Source: a bacterium 210820-DFI.6.37 (GTDB taxonomy: Bacteria; Bacillota; Clostridia; Peptostreptococcales; Anaerovoracaceae). Taken from it: DNA of 64,000 nt. The notes beneath the pieces were generated by a model, which saw only the letters and a list, made by a program, of their open reading frames with translations, was not told the origin of the DNA and searched no databases. Below are positions 1 to 8,610 of the stretch, piece after piece (position 1 is the stretch's first letter; every line of letters starts with the position of its first letter). The stretch lies in NCBI GenBank assembly GCA_020558355.1, contig JAJCKG010000001.1, forward strand, positions 1-64,000. The letters run 5' to 3'. The translations under genes and the position numbers were made by a program.

Positions 1-37
1 TCCATTTGCTATGTGTTAAACTTCTTGTGTCATTCAT
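1..37 (-). CDS. tnpA: IS200-type transposase TnpA, first 12 codons only
   Basis: Reading the minus strand from 37, the frame gives MNDTRSLTHSKW before the window ends. IS200/IS605 Y1 transposases usually begin with a short variable stretch followed by SLSHTKWNCKYHIVF, so the match is to the family's N-terminus. A strong AAGGAGG ribosome site lies eight bases upstream of this ATG; an earlier ATG is followed directly by a stop. The HUH and catalytic Tyr motifs lie outside the window, so completeness cannot be judged. Confidence 0.6.
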   Translation of the reverse strand, partial: MNDTRSLTHSKW

Positions 38-165
38 GACATGAACCTCCTTTTTTCGACGTGGTTGTCAGACCCATGCCGATTATATCGGAGGTTCCTT
101 TCTCTTTCTATAAGGTTTTTTATTTACCACCAGTTTAACTGGTGGTTTATTCATGCCTCTTCGGC
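1..165 (-). mobile_element. Left end of an IS200/IS605-family element (partial)
   Basis: The first codons of a TnpA-like gene run off the window edge on the minus strand. Upstream of them are two short palindromes, CCGAT-TAT-ATCGG at 79-91 and a 21-base one at 126-146 (ACCACCAGT/ACTGGTGGT arms). Subterminal hairpins and the absence of terminal inverted repeats are typical of IS200-type ends. The exact boundary cannot be seen; I place it before the 176-200 palindrome. The element abuts the trailer end of the first CRISPR array. Confidence 0.6.
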
Positions 166-175
166 GCCAACAAGG

Positions 176-200
176 AACTGTTGCAAAAAATGCAACAGTT
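176..200. repeat. 25-base palindrome almost identical to a segment of rhuM
   Basis: AACTGTTGCA and TGCAACAGTT arms with a short A-rich centre. The same 25 bases, with one mismatch, occur at 1575-1599 inside the rhuM gene, where they encode the conserved TVAFFATV stretch. Read on the minus strand this copy would also encode TVAFFATV, so it may be a remnant of a second rhuM copy. There is no T-run, so it is not a usual terminator. Confidence 0.45.
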
Positions 201-206
201 TGCGAT

Positions 207-497
207 ATTTAAAAACAGCTTCTGTTACTATTCAACGCTGAAAAGGAGTTGGCAAAGTTTTACGCAGAGTGATTTAAAAACAGCTTCTGTTACTATTCAA
301 CCGTTGCGAACGGGCGAAAGAACCGCAGGCCTGCGATTTAAAAACAGCTTCTGTTACTATTCAACGCGACCCTTAGCATCCAAAACGAGGTCCCACTCCC
401 TATTTAAAAACAGCTTCTGTTACTATTCAACCCTTCCGGGGTTAAAGGAACTCCCAGATGTGGGTGTATTTAAAAACAGCTTCTGTTACTATTCAAC
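207..497 (-). CRISPR. CRISPR array 1: five 30-bp repeats, four spacers
   Basis: Identical 30-bp repeats at 207-236, 272-301, 336-365, 402-431 and 468-497, with spacers of 35, 34, 36 and 36 bp. On the minus strand each repeat begins GTTGAATAGTAACAG and ends CTGTTTTTAAAT. ACAG-AAG-CTGT can form the usual short I-B hairpin, leaving the 8-nt handle TTTTAAAT. The leader, with a promoter, is on the right (498-700), so transcription runs leftwards. All five repeats match perfectly and no degenerate end repeat is seen on the left. Confidence 0.97.
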
Positions 498-700
498 CAT
501 CTAAATTCCAGCGTTTCTATATTTTACTATAGGACAAAACTATTGAAAAATCAACAATCTACTCCACTTTTCCCAAGCAGATTGCCTCTATACAGAAATT
601 TTCTTCTATCTACTAAAAATCATTGAAACTTCACCGTTTGATAAAATCAACGAGATGTCCCGCCTGGTAAATAGGCCTCTTATTCCTATTTGTATCGCCC
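498..700 (-). promoter_or_regulatory. Leader of CRISPR array 1
   Basis: AT-rich sequence next to the first repeat. On the minus strand it holds TTGATT (549-554), a 17-bp gap and TATAGT (526-531), a good sigma-A-type promoter firing into the array. It is almost the same as the leader of array 2 (2324-2515): about seven differences in the first hundred bases, weaker further out to about 700. From 700 to 790 I see only the end of rhuM and a small palindrome (CTTACT-T-AGTAAG). Confidence 0.85.
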
Positions 701-791
701 TTTATATAGTGCCTGAAAACACATCCTGTAGGAGTAAAGTTTCTCCCTCTTATATGCGAAAAGCTTACTTAGTAAGGGTTTTAAATTTTTT

Positions 792-1784
792 CTATTTTAG
801 TTTCTTCAATTCTTTAATACTTTCAATAAAATTCTGTTCTACTGTTGAAAGCGAAGCTTCCTGCGTTTTCTTATATTTTTCATACTCAGAATGAGCCTTT
901 TCTAATGCCTGCCTATGAGTTACTTTTCCTTTTGTTGTCAGTATATCTCTTCTTGTCATTTTTAAGTAGTCATCTATTGTTTCCAGCCAGTCTTTCATGT
1001 ACATAGGTTCCTGATTTAACGCATGAACCTCTGCAATATCGAGATACGCAGTTACAATTTTATTCAACGCATCTACTTCTGTTTCATCTAAATAATTCTT
1101 TGCAACCTCTACATCTGATTTCCGAATATGCTCCCCCTCCCAAGAAGTCAGTCCCATATGTTCTTGCTTTGCATCAGCCCTTTGATAAATAATTTCTGCC
1201 GCAGTATGTTTATGAGCTGCCCAGTGCATTTTATTCTGAACCTGTTTAAAAAAGGTAATAGAGCTTTCTGATTTTGGATTATAATCAATACTTGTCGCGT
1301 ATATTTCTAACACTTTTCTCCAAAAAACTTTTTCTGATGAACGAATATCCCTGATTCTCGCAAGCAATTCGTCAAAATAGTTTCCGCCGCCAAGCCTTTT
1401 TAATCGCTCATCATCAAGCGCAAACCCCTTTTTCATATATTCTTTCAATATTTCTGTTGCCCATATTCTGAATTGTGTCCCTCGCAATGACTTTACCCGA
1501 TATCCTACAGATATAATGACATCCAAATTATAATAGGCAATTTTTCTTTCGATTTCTCTGCCACCCTCGTTTTGAACTGTTGCAAAAAACGCAACAGTTG
1601 AACTTTCTTCCAGCTCACCTTCGTTAAAAATATTTTTAATATGACGTGAAATCGTTGATTTATCACGTTGAAACAGCTCTGCCATCTGGTTAATGGACAA
1701 CCAAACAGTATCATTATCAAAAGTAACTTCTATCTTTGTTATCCCATCTTGTGTTGTATACATTAATAGACTGGATTCTTGCAT
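792..1784 (-). CDS. RhuM family virulence-type protein
   Basis: A 330-residue protein with the RhuM-family pattern: an N-terminal winged-helix-like part (IEVTFDNDTVWLSINQMAELF, then RDKSTISRHIKNIFNEGEL), TVAFFATV, and the signature NLDVIISVGYRVKSLRGTQF. A KilA/Fic-like C-terminal part follows. RhuM proteins are common in genomic islands and defence neighbourhoods; their biochemical role is unsettled. The start has a close AAGGGGAG site. The gene lies between two CRISPR arrays with duplicated leaders and has degenerate repeats upstream, so it probably entered an existing array locus. It is full length. Confidence 0.85.
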   Translation of the reverse strand: MQESSLLMYTTQDGITKIEVTFDNDTVWLSINQMAELFQRDKSTISRHIKNIFNEGELEESSTVAFFATVQNEGGREIERKIAYYNLDVIISVGYRVKSLRGTQFRIWATEILKEYMKKGFALDDERLKRLGGGNYFDELLARIRDIRSSEKVFWRKVLEIYATSIDYNPKSESSITFFKQVQNKMHWAAHKHTAAEIIYQRADAKQEHMGLTSWEGEHIRKSDVEVAKNYLDETEVDALNKIVTAYLDIAEVHALNQEPMYMKDWLETIDDYLKMTRRDILTTKGKVTHRQALEKAHSEYEKYKKTQEASLSTVEQNFIESIKELKKLK

Positions 1785-1810
1785 ATATAACGCTCCCCTT
1801 CAACTATTTA

Positions 1811-1838
1811 TTTTCTGAAACAGTTATTACTGTTCAAC
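1811..1838 (-). repeat. Degenerate CRISPR repeat upstream of rhuM
   Basis: The + strand ends TTACTGTTCAAC, eleven of twelve matching the array 1 and 2 repeat end TTACTATTCAAC, and AAACAG lies before it at near-normal distance with about two bases missing. It begins 27 bp upstream of the rhuM start. From 1839 to 2031 the sequence is AT-rich with no gene; only this remnant and the array 2 trailer are recognisable. Confidence 0.5.
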
Positions 1839-2031
1839 AAAAAAGGACTGAGGATGGCTCCCGACATACACTTATTTTAAAAACAAATTCATAATCACGT
1901 CCAAATTATTTATATTTATATTTATCCTTTTTCTCTAATATCTTCTCAATATTATACTATTGCTTCATACTATAAGCTACTTCTTTTTTATTATGTAGAA
2001 ATATATCCTTACTTTCCGCCACCAGAGGTCA

Positions 2032-2323
2032 TAGCATGGACAACCGTTGTTACTGTTCAACGAAGGCCATTCCTAGGACTGTAGAAAGGAGAAAATCAAT
2101 TTAAGGGCAGCTTCTGTTACTATTCAACGAGGCATGTGTGTGCCTTAATCTGTGTATGCCAATGATTTAAAAACAGCTTCTGTTACTATTCAACTTTTAA
2201 TTTTTGGAAGCGTTCTTCCTTTTCTCTCCATTTAAAAACAGCTTCTGTTACTATTCAACCCCGATACCACCGGGGGCTTTGCCGCCGTAAAAGATTTAAA
2301 AACAGCTTCTGTTACTATTCAAC
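2032..2323 (-). CRISPR. CRISPR array 2: five repeats (two variant), four spacers
   Basis: Repeats at 2032-2061 (left half degenerate), 2099-2128 (three A-to-G changes near one end), 2165-2194, 2230-2259 and 2294-2323 (perfect), with the same repeat as array 1. Spacers are 37, 36, 35 and 34 bp. Decay at the left and the promoter-bearing leader at the right show that transcription and spacer gain proceed from the right, next to cas2. The array has no spacer in common with array 1. Confidence 0.95.
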
Positions 2324-2515
2324 CCATCTAAATTCCATCATTTCTATATTTTACTATAGAACAAAACTATTGAAAAATCAACAATCCAGTCCACTTTTCC
2401 CAAGCAGATTACATCTATACAGAAATTCAGTTCTGTCTACCGAAAATCGTTGAAAATCTAACGGTTTAATAAATTCAAAGAAATATTCTGGCTGGTAAAC
2501 TGCCCCCTGTAATTC
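2324..2515 (-). promoter_or_regulatory. Leader of CRISPR array 2
   Basis: Lies between the last repeat and the cas2 stop codon. On the minus strand: TTGATT (2376-2381), 17 bp, TATAGT (2353-2358). Near-copy of the array 1 leader, which indicates duplication of a leader-array unit. The cas2 stop directly abuts the leader. Confidence 0.85.
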
Positions 2516-2806
2516 CTATAGAATTAGCGTTTCCCCCGTTTCATGATCCGACTTTCCAATAATTTCTTCACCAAAAACATTCTCATTCATCATTTTGATA
2601 ATGCAGACAAAATCTTCTTCTTCATCAATTACCTGCTTTAAATCCTTGCGAAGCGCAATAAATTTTGAAGGTGTCATTTCTCCTCGGAATACAGAAAACT
2701 GGAAATGAGATAAATATTTTTTACATACTTTAAAGACTTTCTGTACCCGTTTTTCTCCCACATCATAAAAAACAAAGGCATAATTGTAGTTCTTAGATTT
2801 CTTCAT
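2516..2806 (-). CDS. cas2: CRISPR-associated endonuclease Cas2
   Basis: A 96-residue protein with the Cas2 ferredoxin-like fold pattern: beta strand YAFVFYDVGEKR with the conserved Asp of the metal site, then the HFQFSVFRGEMT strand-turn typical of Cas2. Cas2 dimers bridge Cas1 dimers in the integrase that inserts new spacers. It is the last gene of the I-B operon, two bases after cas1, and its stop codon abuts the array 2 leader, the expected site of spacer insertion. Length is normal and nothing is missing. Confidence 0.97.
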   Translation of the reverse strand: MKKSKNYNYAFVFYDVGEKRVQKVFKVCKKYLSHFQFSVFRGEMTPSKFIALRKDLKQVIDEEEDFVCIIKMMNENVFGEEIIGKSDHETGETLIL

Positions 2807-2808
2807 AA

Positions 2809-3807
2809 TTACCTGCTTTCTTTCAATGAGAAAGGGACAAAATCTTTTCCCTCCAGAATATGTTTAATCAGCTTGTAACAATCCAGCTTTATTGCTGTCC
2901 TGTAGCTTACTTTCCGTTTCAATCCACTATGTTCAAAAACTCCGTCCATCCGTTTTTCAAAAGCTTCAATAAAAATTTTTCGTCCCTCTTCATTAAGGAG
3001 GCAATAATTTACCTTTTTATCAAAATGTTTTTGCACCTGAATTTTTCGGTTGTTGACCAGCTCAAAGATCGTTCTATATACGATTACTGGTTTAAATGCT
3101 TCACTGATATCTAGGCTCAGTGAAAACCTCCCTTCTGAAGGCTCATGAAGGAAGCTGATCCTCTGATCCAAATGGGTTCTGTAAATGGCAGAAATAGTTT
3201 TTGTGTATAATAAAGAATTTCCAAAGGATATCATTGCGTTAATCGGATTATCCGGTGGTCGTTTTACTCGTTTATTCATCACAAAGTCTTCCGGAAGAAA
3301 ATGTTTGAAATCCGCATAAAAACGCGCCCATGCTTCGCCTTCCGCTGCCATGAGCCGCGGTATGTCTTCCGCATTATTCACCTGCTTCAAAAATGCAGTT
3401 CTTAACCAATCGATCGTAGGTTTTACTTCTTCTTTTTTATGTTTATAGTAATGATATAGCAGCTCCTCCAGATTTGTGCCAATGCCTGATACAAACGCCT
3501 TTGCGATTTCCAGGCGGGAATGTTGAAAGGCTTCCACCTGCTTTACGATAAGTTTTCCGCTATTATACTGGTTGCGCGGATAAAATGTTCCGCTGTAACC
3601 CTCATAATAATTGAAAAAATGGACAACAATATGATTCTGTGCCAGAAAATCCAACAGCTTCGAATTGATGGAAACTTCCGCCATGCAATAAATCTCTTTT
3701 GTATTTTCGATTGGTATATATACATTCTTGCCATCTTTCCTAAAGCACAGGGAGTTATCTTTTCTTGATAACTCACCCATGGACATAATATATCTAGTAC
3801 TTCCCAT
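2809..3807 (-). CDS. cas1: CRISPR-associated endonuclease Cas1 (type I-B)
   Basis: A 332-residue Cas1. The metal-binding triad is visible as Glu156 in LMAAEGEAW, His221 in FLHEPSEGR and Asp233 in LSLDISEAFKP. It catalyses spacer integration with Cas2. The N-terminal beta domain starts with the typical RYIMSMGELSRKDNSLCF. Cas4, Cas1 and Cas2 are in the standard I-B order with minimal spacing (cas4 ends 15 bp upstream), so they are co-translated parts of one adaptation unit. All three catalytic residues are present, so adaptation is probably functional. Confidence 0.97.
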   Translation of the reverse strand: MGSTRYIMSMGELSRKDNSLCFRKDGKNVYIPIENTKEIYCMAEVSINSKLLDFLAQNHIVVHFFNYYEGYSGTFYPRNQYNSGKLIVKQVEAFQHSRLEIAKAFVSGIGTNLEELLYHYYKHKKEEVKPTIDWLRTAFLKQVNNAEDIPRLMAAEGEAWARFYADFKHFLPEDFVMNKRVKRPPDNPINAMISFGNSLLYTKTISAIYRTHLDQRISFLHEPSEGRFSLSLDISEAFKPVIVYRTIFELVNNRKIQVQKHFDKKVNYCLLNEEGRKIFIEAFEKRMDGVFEHSGLKRKVSYRTAIKLDCYKLIKHILEGKDFVPFSLKESR

Positions 3808-3822
3808 CCTTTAAGCTTCCTT

Positions 3823-4314
3823 TCAAATAAAGCAATACTCATAATACGCGCATTTTTTACAATGTTTCTGTTCTCTGACAGGAGGCACCTCTTCTTGCCG
3901 AATCAGGGCCTCAATTTCTTTAATATAGCTCTCTATGCACACTTCATCTTCTTTGGTCAATTCATGAATCACAGTTTTCTTACTTTTTTTATTTCTCTCA
4001 ACGAATTCCAGTTTTCCTTTTCGAATGACCCCTTTTTGCTTCAAAACCCACAAGTAATATAATAGCTGCCATTTGCAGGCCTCTTCGTCCGCATCGGATT
4101 TTTTGATTTCCGTCAGATATTCAGAAGTAAGTTTGTCCAGCTTTATATGATCGATCGCAATCTCTGTATTGTGACTGTTCTCCGCCTTTTCCTCATGAAT
4201 CGCTTTCCCGATTTTCACGGCCTCACTGTTATCCTCCAGATTCAGCTTGTTTCCATGAAGATAGCATTGTCTTTTGCAGTGAAAGTAATAATTCATCAGT
4301 GTCCCATTGATCAC
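3823..4314 (-). CDS. cas4: CRISPR-associated exonuclease Cas4
   Basis: A 163-residue RecB-like nuclease of the short I-B type. Cys13 near the N-terminus and the C-terminal HCKKCAYYEYC cluster supply the four cysteines of the Fe-S site. IGKAIHEE, IAIDHIKLDKL, EIKKSD and KWQLLYYL correspond to the RecB nuclease motifs. Cas4 trims prespacers and selects those with the right PAM before Cas1-Cas2 integration. It overlaps the cas3 stop by four bases (ATGA), so translation is coupled. Confidence 0.95.
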   Translation of the reverse strand: MINGTLMNYYFHCKRQCYLHGNKLNLEDNSEAVKIGKAIHEEKAENSHNTEIAIDHIKLDKLTSEYLTEIKKSDADEEACKWQLLYYLWVLKQKGVIRKGKLEFVERNKKSKKTVIHELTKEDEVCIESYIKEIEALIRQEEVPPVREQKHCKKCAYYEYCFI

Positions 4315-6836
4315 AAGAAGAGGCCTCCTTCCCGCGCAAATTTCTCTGTATTTAATTTTCCATTTTCAAAATAGGTCTCACCATCTTCAATATAATAAAG
4401 CTCGCCAATTCTATCGTTGTAAGCAAAAACATTATTCTGATCCATGCTCACTTCATAGATAAAATAGCTCATCTGGCTGCGCGCCTGAGAAAGCTGGTAC
4501 TGCTTCTTTGCGTAATCCATCTCCTGGTCCCGCAGCAGATCTTTATACCGCTGCCAGCAGGCCGCGCCTTCCAGCATAGTTCCATCTTCCAAAGCGATGG
4601 TCCGATTCATAAATACAGAGATCGTCCAGTCTTTATCATCAATAAGCTCCATACGCTCTTCTATCTTTGAAAACTGCAAATGCTGAACCCATTGATCGAA
4701 AAAATCTTCCAGCCTCACATCGTCCTTTTTCGAATCATTCCATTCTCTTTTCAGCTGCCGCAAAACCGGTTCATAGTACTGCGAAAAATTCTTTTCCCGC
4801 AGGATATTTTGCATGTCCTGAGATTTCAGAGTAAATTCCAGATTTTTTCTTATATCCAGGCCATAAATTTTATCCGCTGAGTCAAAATCGAAGAAAAAGG
4901 CTTTTCCATCTCTTTTACATGACCGGTTGATACGTCCCAAGAACTGTTCTTCGCTATCCAGTTTTGAAATATCTTTGTAACCGATATCCATATCGAGATC
5001 GACTCCGGCCTCAATAACTTGTGTTGCTACTAGGATCATGGCCGTTTGAGATGATTCTCCAATCTGACGAAGAATTTGTTTTCGCTCAGTCTGGTTATCA
5101 TCTCCAGTAATAAGAAACAGCTTCCAGTCAGAGTTCTCCTTTTGAAGAAAGCGAAAGAATTCATAAGCCGATGTTTTACGGATAAATTCGATTAAAAGCT
5201 TCTTATCTCTGGACTGAGCGTCCATATGGTTCCACAAATCTTCATAGCTGAGCTGTCTATCCAGCAGCTCATAGGATACTTGTACCCTTTCCCTGAATTT
5301 TGGATTGGAAAAGTATTTGTCTCTGTCTTTCATAAGCCTTACAATATCTTCACTTTCCCCTGTCAGATAAGCCAGATCCGGAAGTGTTGCTGACATGATA
5401 ATCACTTTCATATTTAAAAGCTCTGAAAACGCTTTGAGGAAAATAATAATTTCCGACCAGATGGAATTTTTATAGCTTTGGATCTCATCTAACACGATTA
5501 CGCTGTTGGCCAGCTGCATAAACCCGAAGACATCCGCTTTATCCCGCCCAAACATCATTCGAAACAAACTGACATGGGTGGATAAAATAAAAGGATAATT
5601 CAGAAACTGCCTGTCTAACAGAGTTTTTTGGTAAAATGCCGCTGAATCTTCATCAAATTTATTATCTTCTTTGATTGGTGTAATGGAATTCACTACCGCA
5701 ATCTTTTGGCGGATTTCTTGTCTGTCGCCGAACAGTTTTTCTAAAATCTCTATATTCTGCTCCACCAGCGTATTAAAGGGATAAATGTAAAAAAGCTTTC
5801 TTCTGGTCTTCCCAAGCATTTGAAAGCTCAGGTTCATTGCCGTATTGCTTTTGCCGCTTCCTGTTGGCGCTTCTAAAAAATAAACGCTGGCATCCGGTTC
5901 TGCTTTCCATGTCTTCTCTACATCTAAAAACAGCTCACTTCGCAGCGTATTGATGGATTCGGAAGCGGAAAAATCCGCGGACTTTCCATACTCTGTTTTT
6001 TCATAACGCCTTATTTCTCGGGTAAGCGGCGCCGCTTCATAGGCAGCTTTCAGCTCTTCGATCTGATCCAGATCTCCAAACTGCTCAATTTTTACACCTG
6101 TCTGATATTCTGTAGTAGCGTAATAATCGGCAGCCACTAAAAGAGAATAGGCCAATCTGGTATAAATAAAAACGCAGATCTGCTGCTTCCGGCTGCTGCC
6201 TTTCATTGCATTTTTTAAGAACCTTACACACTTTCCTGCCGTTTCTTCAGATAAATACTGCAGTCCTCCATATCCAATCAGTCCGGATGTTTCAATTCCA
6301 GCTACAATGGCCTCAGCAGCTCCGTTTTCACTAAAATTATCCAGAAATCCTTGAAAATCCGCTAAATCGCTGTGATGCCTTGAAATTACATATCCGTTAA
6401 GACAGATAAGTCCTTTCATCAGCTTTTTATCCGCCTTTGAAAATCCGCTTTTCTCAATTAACGCAAGGCAAAAATCCATATAAATTACTGCTGAGAGCAA
6501 AGAATGATTCGCTCCGGAAAGAAACTCGCAGGGACGGCCAGCTTCCTCATTTTTCATCTTCAATCTTTGATATTCCGGATTTATCTTTCCGGTATCATGA
6601 AATAATACCGCATATTCAAGCAGCGACATGCAAAACTCCAGCAGCTCCTTTTTTTCCGAAGAAAGGTAACAGCTCCACAAATTTTGCAGCGGCTTTTCCA
6701 TCTTTTTTTCGCTTACAATCCGATTAAAATAGGAGTGGCACCGTTCACTATGTTCTTCTAAAGTCTCTTTCTCTTTTTCATCTGATCGGTGTGCGTAAAA
6801 GGGCTGATCGAATATTAAAATATCGGTCAATTTCAT
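4311..6836 (-). CDS. cas3: CRISPR-associated helicase-nuclease Cas3 with fused HD domain
   Basis: An 841-residue protein. The HD nuclease domain has His29, His80-Asp81 (LFHDTGK) and GANHS near 110. The superfamily 2 helicase follows: Walker A EAPTGSGKS (322-330), DEIQ (450-453), SAT (482-484), VIEAGVDLD and GRINRS. Cas3 is recruited by Cascade after target binding and degrades the invader DNA. All motifs are intact. The gene lies 61 bp downstream of cas5 and is coupled to cas4. Confidence 0.97.
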   Translation of the reverse strand: MKLTDILIFDQPFYAHRSDEKEKETLEEHSERCHSYFNRIVSEKKMEKPLQNLWSCYLSSEKKELLEFCMSLLEYAVLFHDTGKINPEYQRLKMKNEEAGRPCEFLSGANHSLLSAVIYMDFCLALIEKSGFSKADKKLMKGLICLNGYVISRHHSDLADFQGFLDNFSENGAAEAIVAGIETSGLIGYGGLQYLSEETAGKCVRFLKNAMKGSSRKQQICVFIYTRLAYSLLVAADYYATTEYQTGVKIEQFGDLDQIEELKAAYEAAPLTREIRRYEKTEYGKSADFSASESINTLRSELFLDVEKTWKAEPDASVYFLEAPTGSGKSNTAMNLSFQMLGKTRRKLFYIYPFNTLVEQNIEILEKLFGDRQEIRQKIAVVNSITPIKEDNKFDEDSAAFYQKTLLDRQFLNYPFILSTHVSLFRMMFGRDKADVFGFMQLANSVIVLDEIQSYKNSIWSEIIIFLKAFSELLNMKVIIMSATLPDLAYLTGESEDIVRLMKDRDKYFSNPKFRERVQVSYELLDRQLSYEDLWNHMDAQSRDKKLLIEFIRKTSAYEFFRFLQKENSDWKLFLITGDDNQTERKQILRQIGESSQTAMILVATQVIEAGVDLDMDIGYKDISKLDSEEQFLGRINRSCKRDGKAFFFDFDSADKIYGLDIRKNLEFTLKSQDMQNILREKNFSQYYEPVLRQLKREWNDSKKDDVRLEDFFDQWVQHLQFSKIEERMELIDDKDWTISVFMNRTIALEDGTMLEGAACWQRYKDLLRDQEMDYAKKQYQLSQARSQMSYFIYEVSMDQNNVFAYNDRIGELYYIEDGETYFENGKLNTEKFAREGGLFL

Positions 6837-6897
6837 AAATTCCTCCTAAATGCTTTCAGGGCAGGCCAAAGAGAATCCGCGGTCTGCCATGGTATCA

Positions 6898-7623
6898 TTA
6901 AAAAAACACAATATGTTCCTCTGATACTTTATAAATTTCACAGGTGTAGCTTTCTATCGGAATATCCGTAAAGAAAAACTTCTCCCATTGGTAAAAAAGA
7001 ACCGTTTCTTTCAGGGCTGCCGGCAAATACTCCTGATACAAATAAGCTTTTCCCGGTACCTCGTCATAATCCGGGCAGGCTAGTCTCTCAGGAAACAGAC
7101 TGTGAAGTCTTTCTCCTTCCATGTCAGAAAAGGGCTCTGCCTGGCAAACTTGTACATTCGTAATATCCGCCGGATGATCGTTGCTTCCCAGATAAGGGAG
7201 AAATACACTTTTCCGATTCAGCAGAAAGTCCTTCAATTTGCGGCTTTCTTCATGATCAAGCTTTACATAAATATCCCACCTGGGGTTTTCCAGCCACTGC
7301 TGCTTTACAACCAGATTGCCTCCCGCTTCCGCGGAAGCATATCCAACGGAGTTATTAAACTGCTGCATCTTCTTTGGAAAGCTGCCTTTGGACGCTTCAT
7401 CAGGGACAATAGAAACTTCCAGGTCTTTTAGCTTCTGGTAAAATTCCGGGTAGGTATCGCCATCTTTCATCTGGATATACCCGCCATAACCCAGGATTGC
7501 GCCAAAAAGTCCCAGTAACGCCACCTTATGGATATTTCCATAAGTAAAATAGGAATAGGAATTTACTTCCGTTTTTTTAAAAAAAGCATGCCTTCCTGAT
7601 AATGTAAATTTTAAAACTTCCAT
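6898..7623 (-). CDS. cas5b: Cascade subunit Cas5b
   Basis: A 241-residue RAMP protein with the Cas5 N-terminal strand (VLKFTLSGRHAFFKK) and the characteristic helix ALLGLFGAILGYGGY. Cas5 caps the 5' handle of the crRNA and contacts Cas8 and the first Cas7. It follows cas7 by nine bases, as in the Tneap/Hmari-type I-B order. A 61-bp gap before cas3 holds nothing notable. Confidence 0.95.
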   Translation of the reverse strand: MEVLKFTLSGRHAFFKKTEVNSYSYFTYGNIHKVALLGLFGAILGYGGYIQMKDGDTYPEFYQKLKDLEVSIVPDEASKGSFPKKMQQFNNSVGYASAEAGGNLVVKQQWLENPRWDIYVKLDHEESRKLKDFLLNRKSVFLPYLGSNDHPADITNVQVCQAEPFSDMEGERLHSLFPERLACPDYDEVPGKAYLYQEYLPAALKETVLFYQWEKFFFTDIPIESYTCEIYKVSEEHIVFF

Positions 7624-7632
7624 AATCCGCTC

Positions 7633-8592
7633 CTAAATCTCAGCGTGAGAGAAAATGTTGTACAGCTTCGCCCCTTGAATATCATGATTCAATTCGGTCG
7701 TATGCGGATTATAATAGATTTCAATCTTTTTCACCCTGCCCATCACTTCATTTAAAAGGGAATCACAGGATATTGTAATCTGATTCTTTTCCTCCCCCTT
7801 TTCGAAGGAAATATACTCCGCCAGATTTGGAAGGTATAAATCCTCTTCTGTTTCTACAAACAGACCGAATTCATTTTCACAGCCGACTTTCGCATTGGTC
7901 GCATAGGATGTAGCCGCAGTCAGGGCCGCGGTTTTGAATGCCGCGTAGTCCTCTTCTGTGTAGCCTTCTGTCACGCCAAGTTCTATAAATTCTTTGTAAG
8001 CCATTGGGTTGATGTTAAAGGAGTAAAAATAGTGCGCTTCATCGCTGATGATTTTGGAGCCTAAAGTGGAGTTCTTCGCTTCCTCGCCTTCTTCTCCGGT
8101 CTTTTTATTCGCCGACTTTTCCACTGCTTTTGGATCGCGGAACGGAGAAAGAATCGGCTGCTCAAAAGCCTGAGAATCCTCATATTTGTTGAAGCCCTGC
8201 CCGATCTGCACAGCTCCGGTAATGGAAACATTGTTACCCTCTTCCGCAAAGGTGGCGCCAAAATTTTTTACGTCAATGGCTTTGAAAAGATTGGAGAGAA
8301 CTTCTTTTCCATCACTTTCTTTGCTCAGCTCTTTTACCTGAAAAATCTGTTCATAACGCTCCTTCAAGGTTTTTGGAATCATCTTTTTCAGCTTTTCTTC
8401 ATAACGGAAGGATTTAATATAGAGAACCGGCTTTCCCTGGTTTTCCCACATTTTTTTCATTGGATATTTGAAGGCTTTATCACTTCCAAACACCTGTCCT
8501 TCCGATGTCGTTTTTGGATAACCGGAAAAATCCGCGTTCCAGTTAGCCATAATCGTTGAAATTCCCAATACTCCATATACACGTTTCTTCAT
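7633..8592 (-). CDS. cas7b: Cascade backbone subunit Cas7b (Csh2 family)
   Basis: A 319-residue Csh2/DevR-type RAMP protein starting KKRVYGVLGISTIMANWNAD, the typical I-B Cas7 start. Multiple copies form the filament along the crRNA spacer. The thumb-like segment between about 135 and 185 is charged and low in complexity. The gene follows cas8b by 18 bp with a GGAGGG-type site. Confidence 0.95.
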   Translation of the reverse strand: MKKRVYGVLGISTIMANWNADFSGYPKTTSEGQVFGSDKAFKYPMKKMWENQGKPVLYIKSFRYEEKLKKMIPKTLKERYEQIFQVKELSKESDGKEVLSNLFKAIDVKNFGATFAEEGNNVSITGAVQIGQGFNKYEDSQAFEQPILSPFRDPKAVEKSANKKTGEEGEEAKNSTLGSKIISDEAHYFYSFNINPMAYKEFIELGVTEGYTEEDYAAFKTAALTAATSYATNAKVGCENEFGLFVETEEDLYLPNLAEYISFEKGEEKNQITISCDSLLNEVMGRVKKIEIYYNPHTTELNHDIQGAKLYNIFSHAEI

Positions 8593-8610
8593 CTTACTTT
8601 CCCTCCTGTT

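Noticed and set aside
127..146. Rho-independent terminator
   Set aside because: The hairpin has only a short T tract and sits where IS200-type ends carry their subterminal hairpin.
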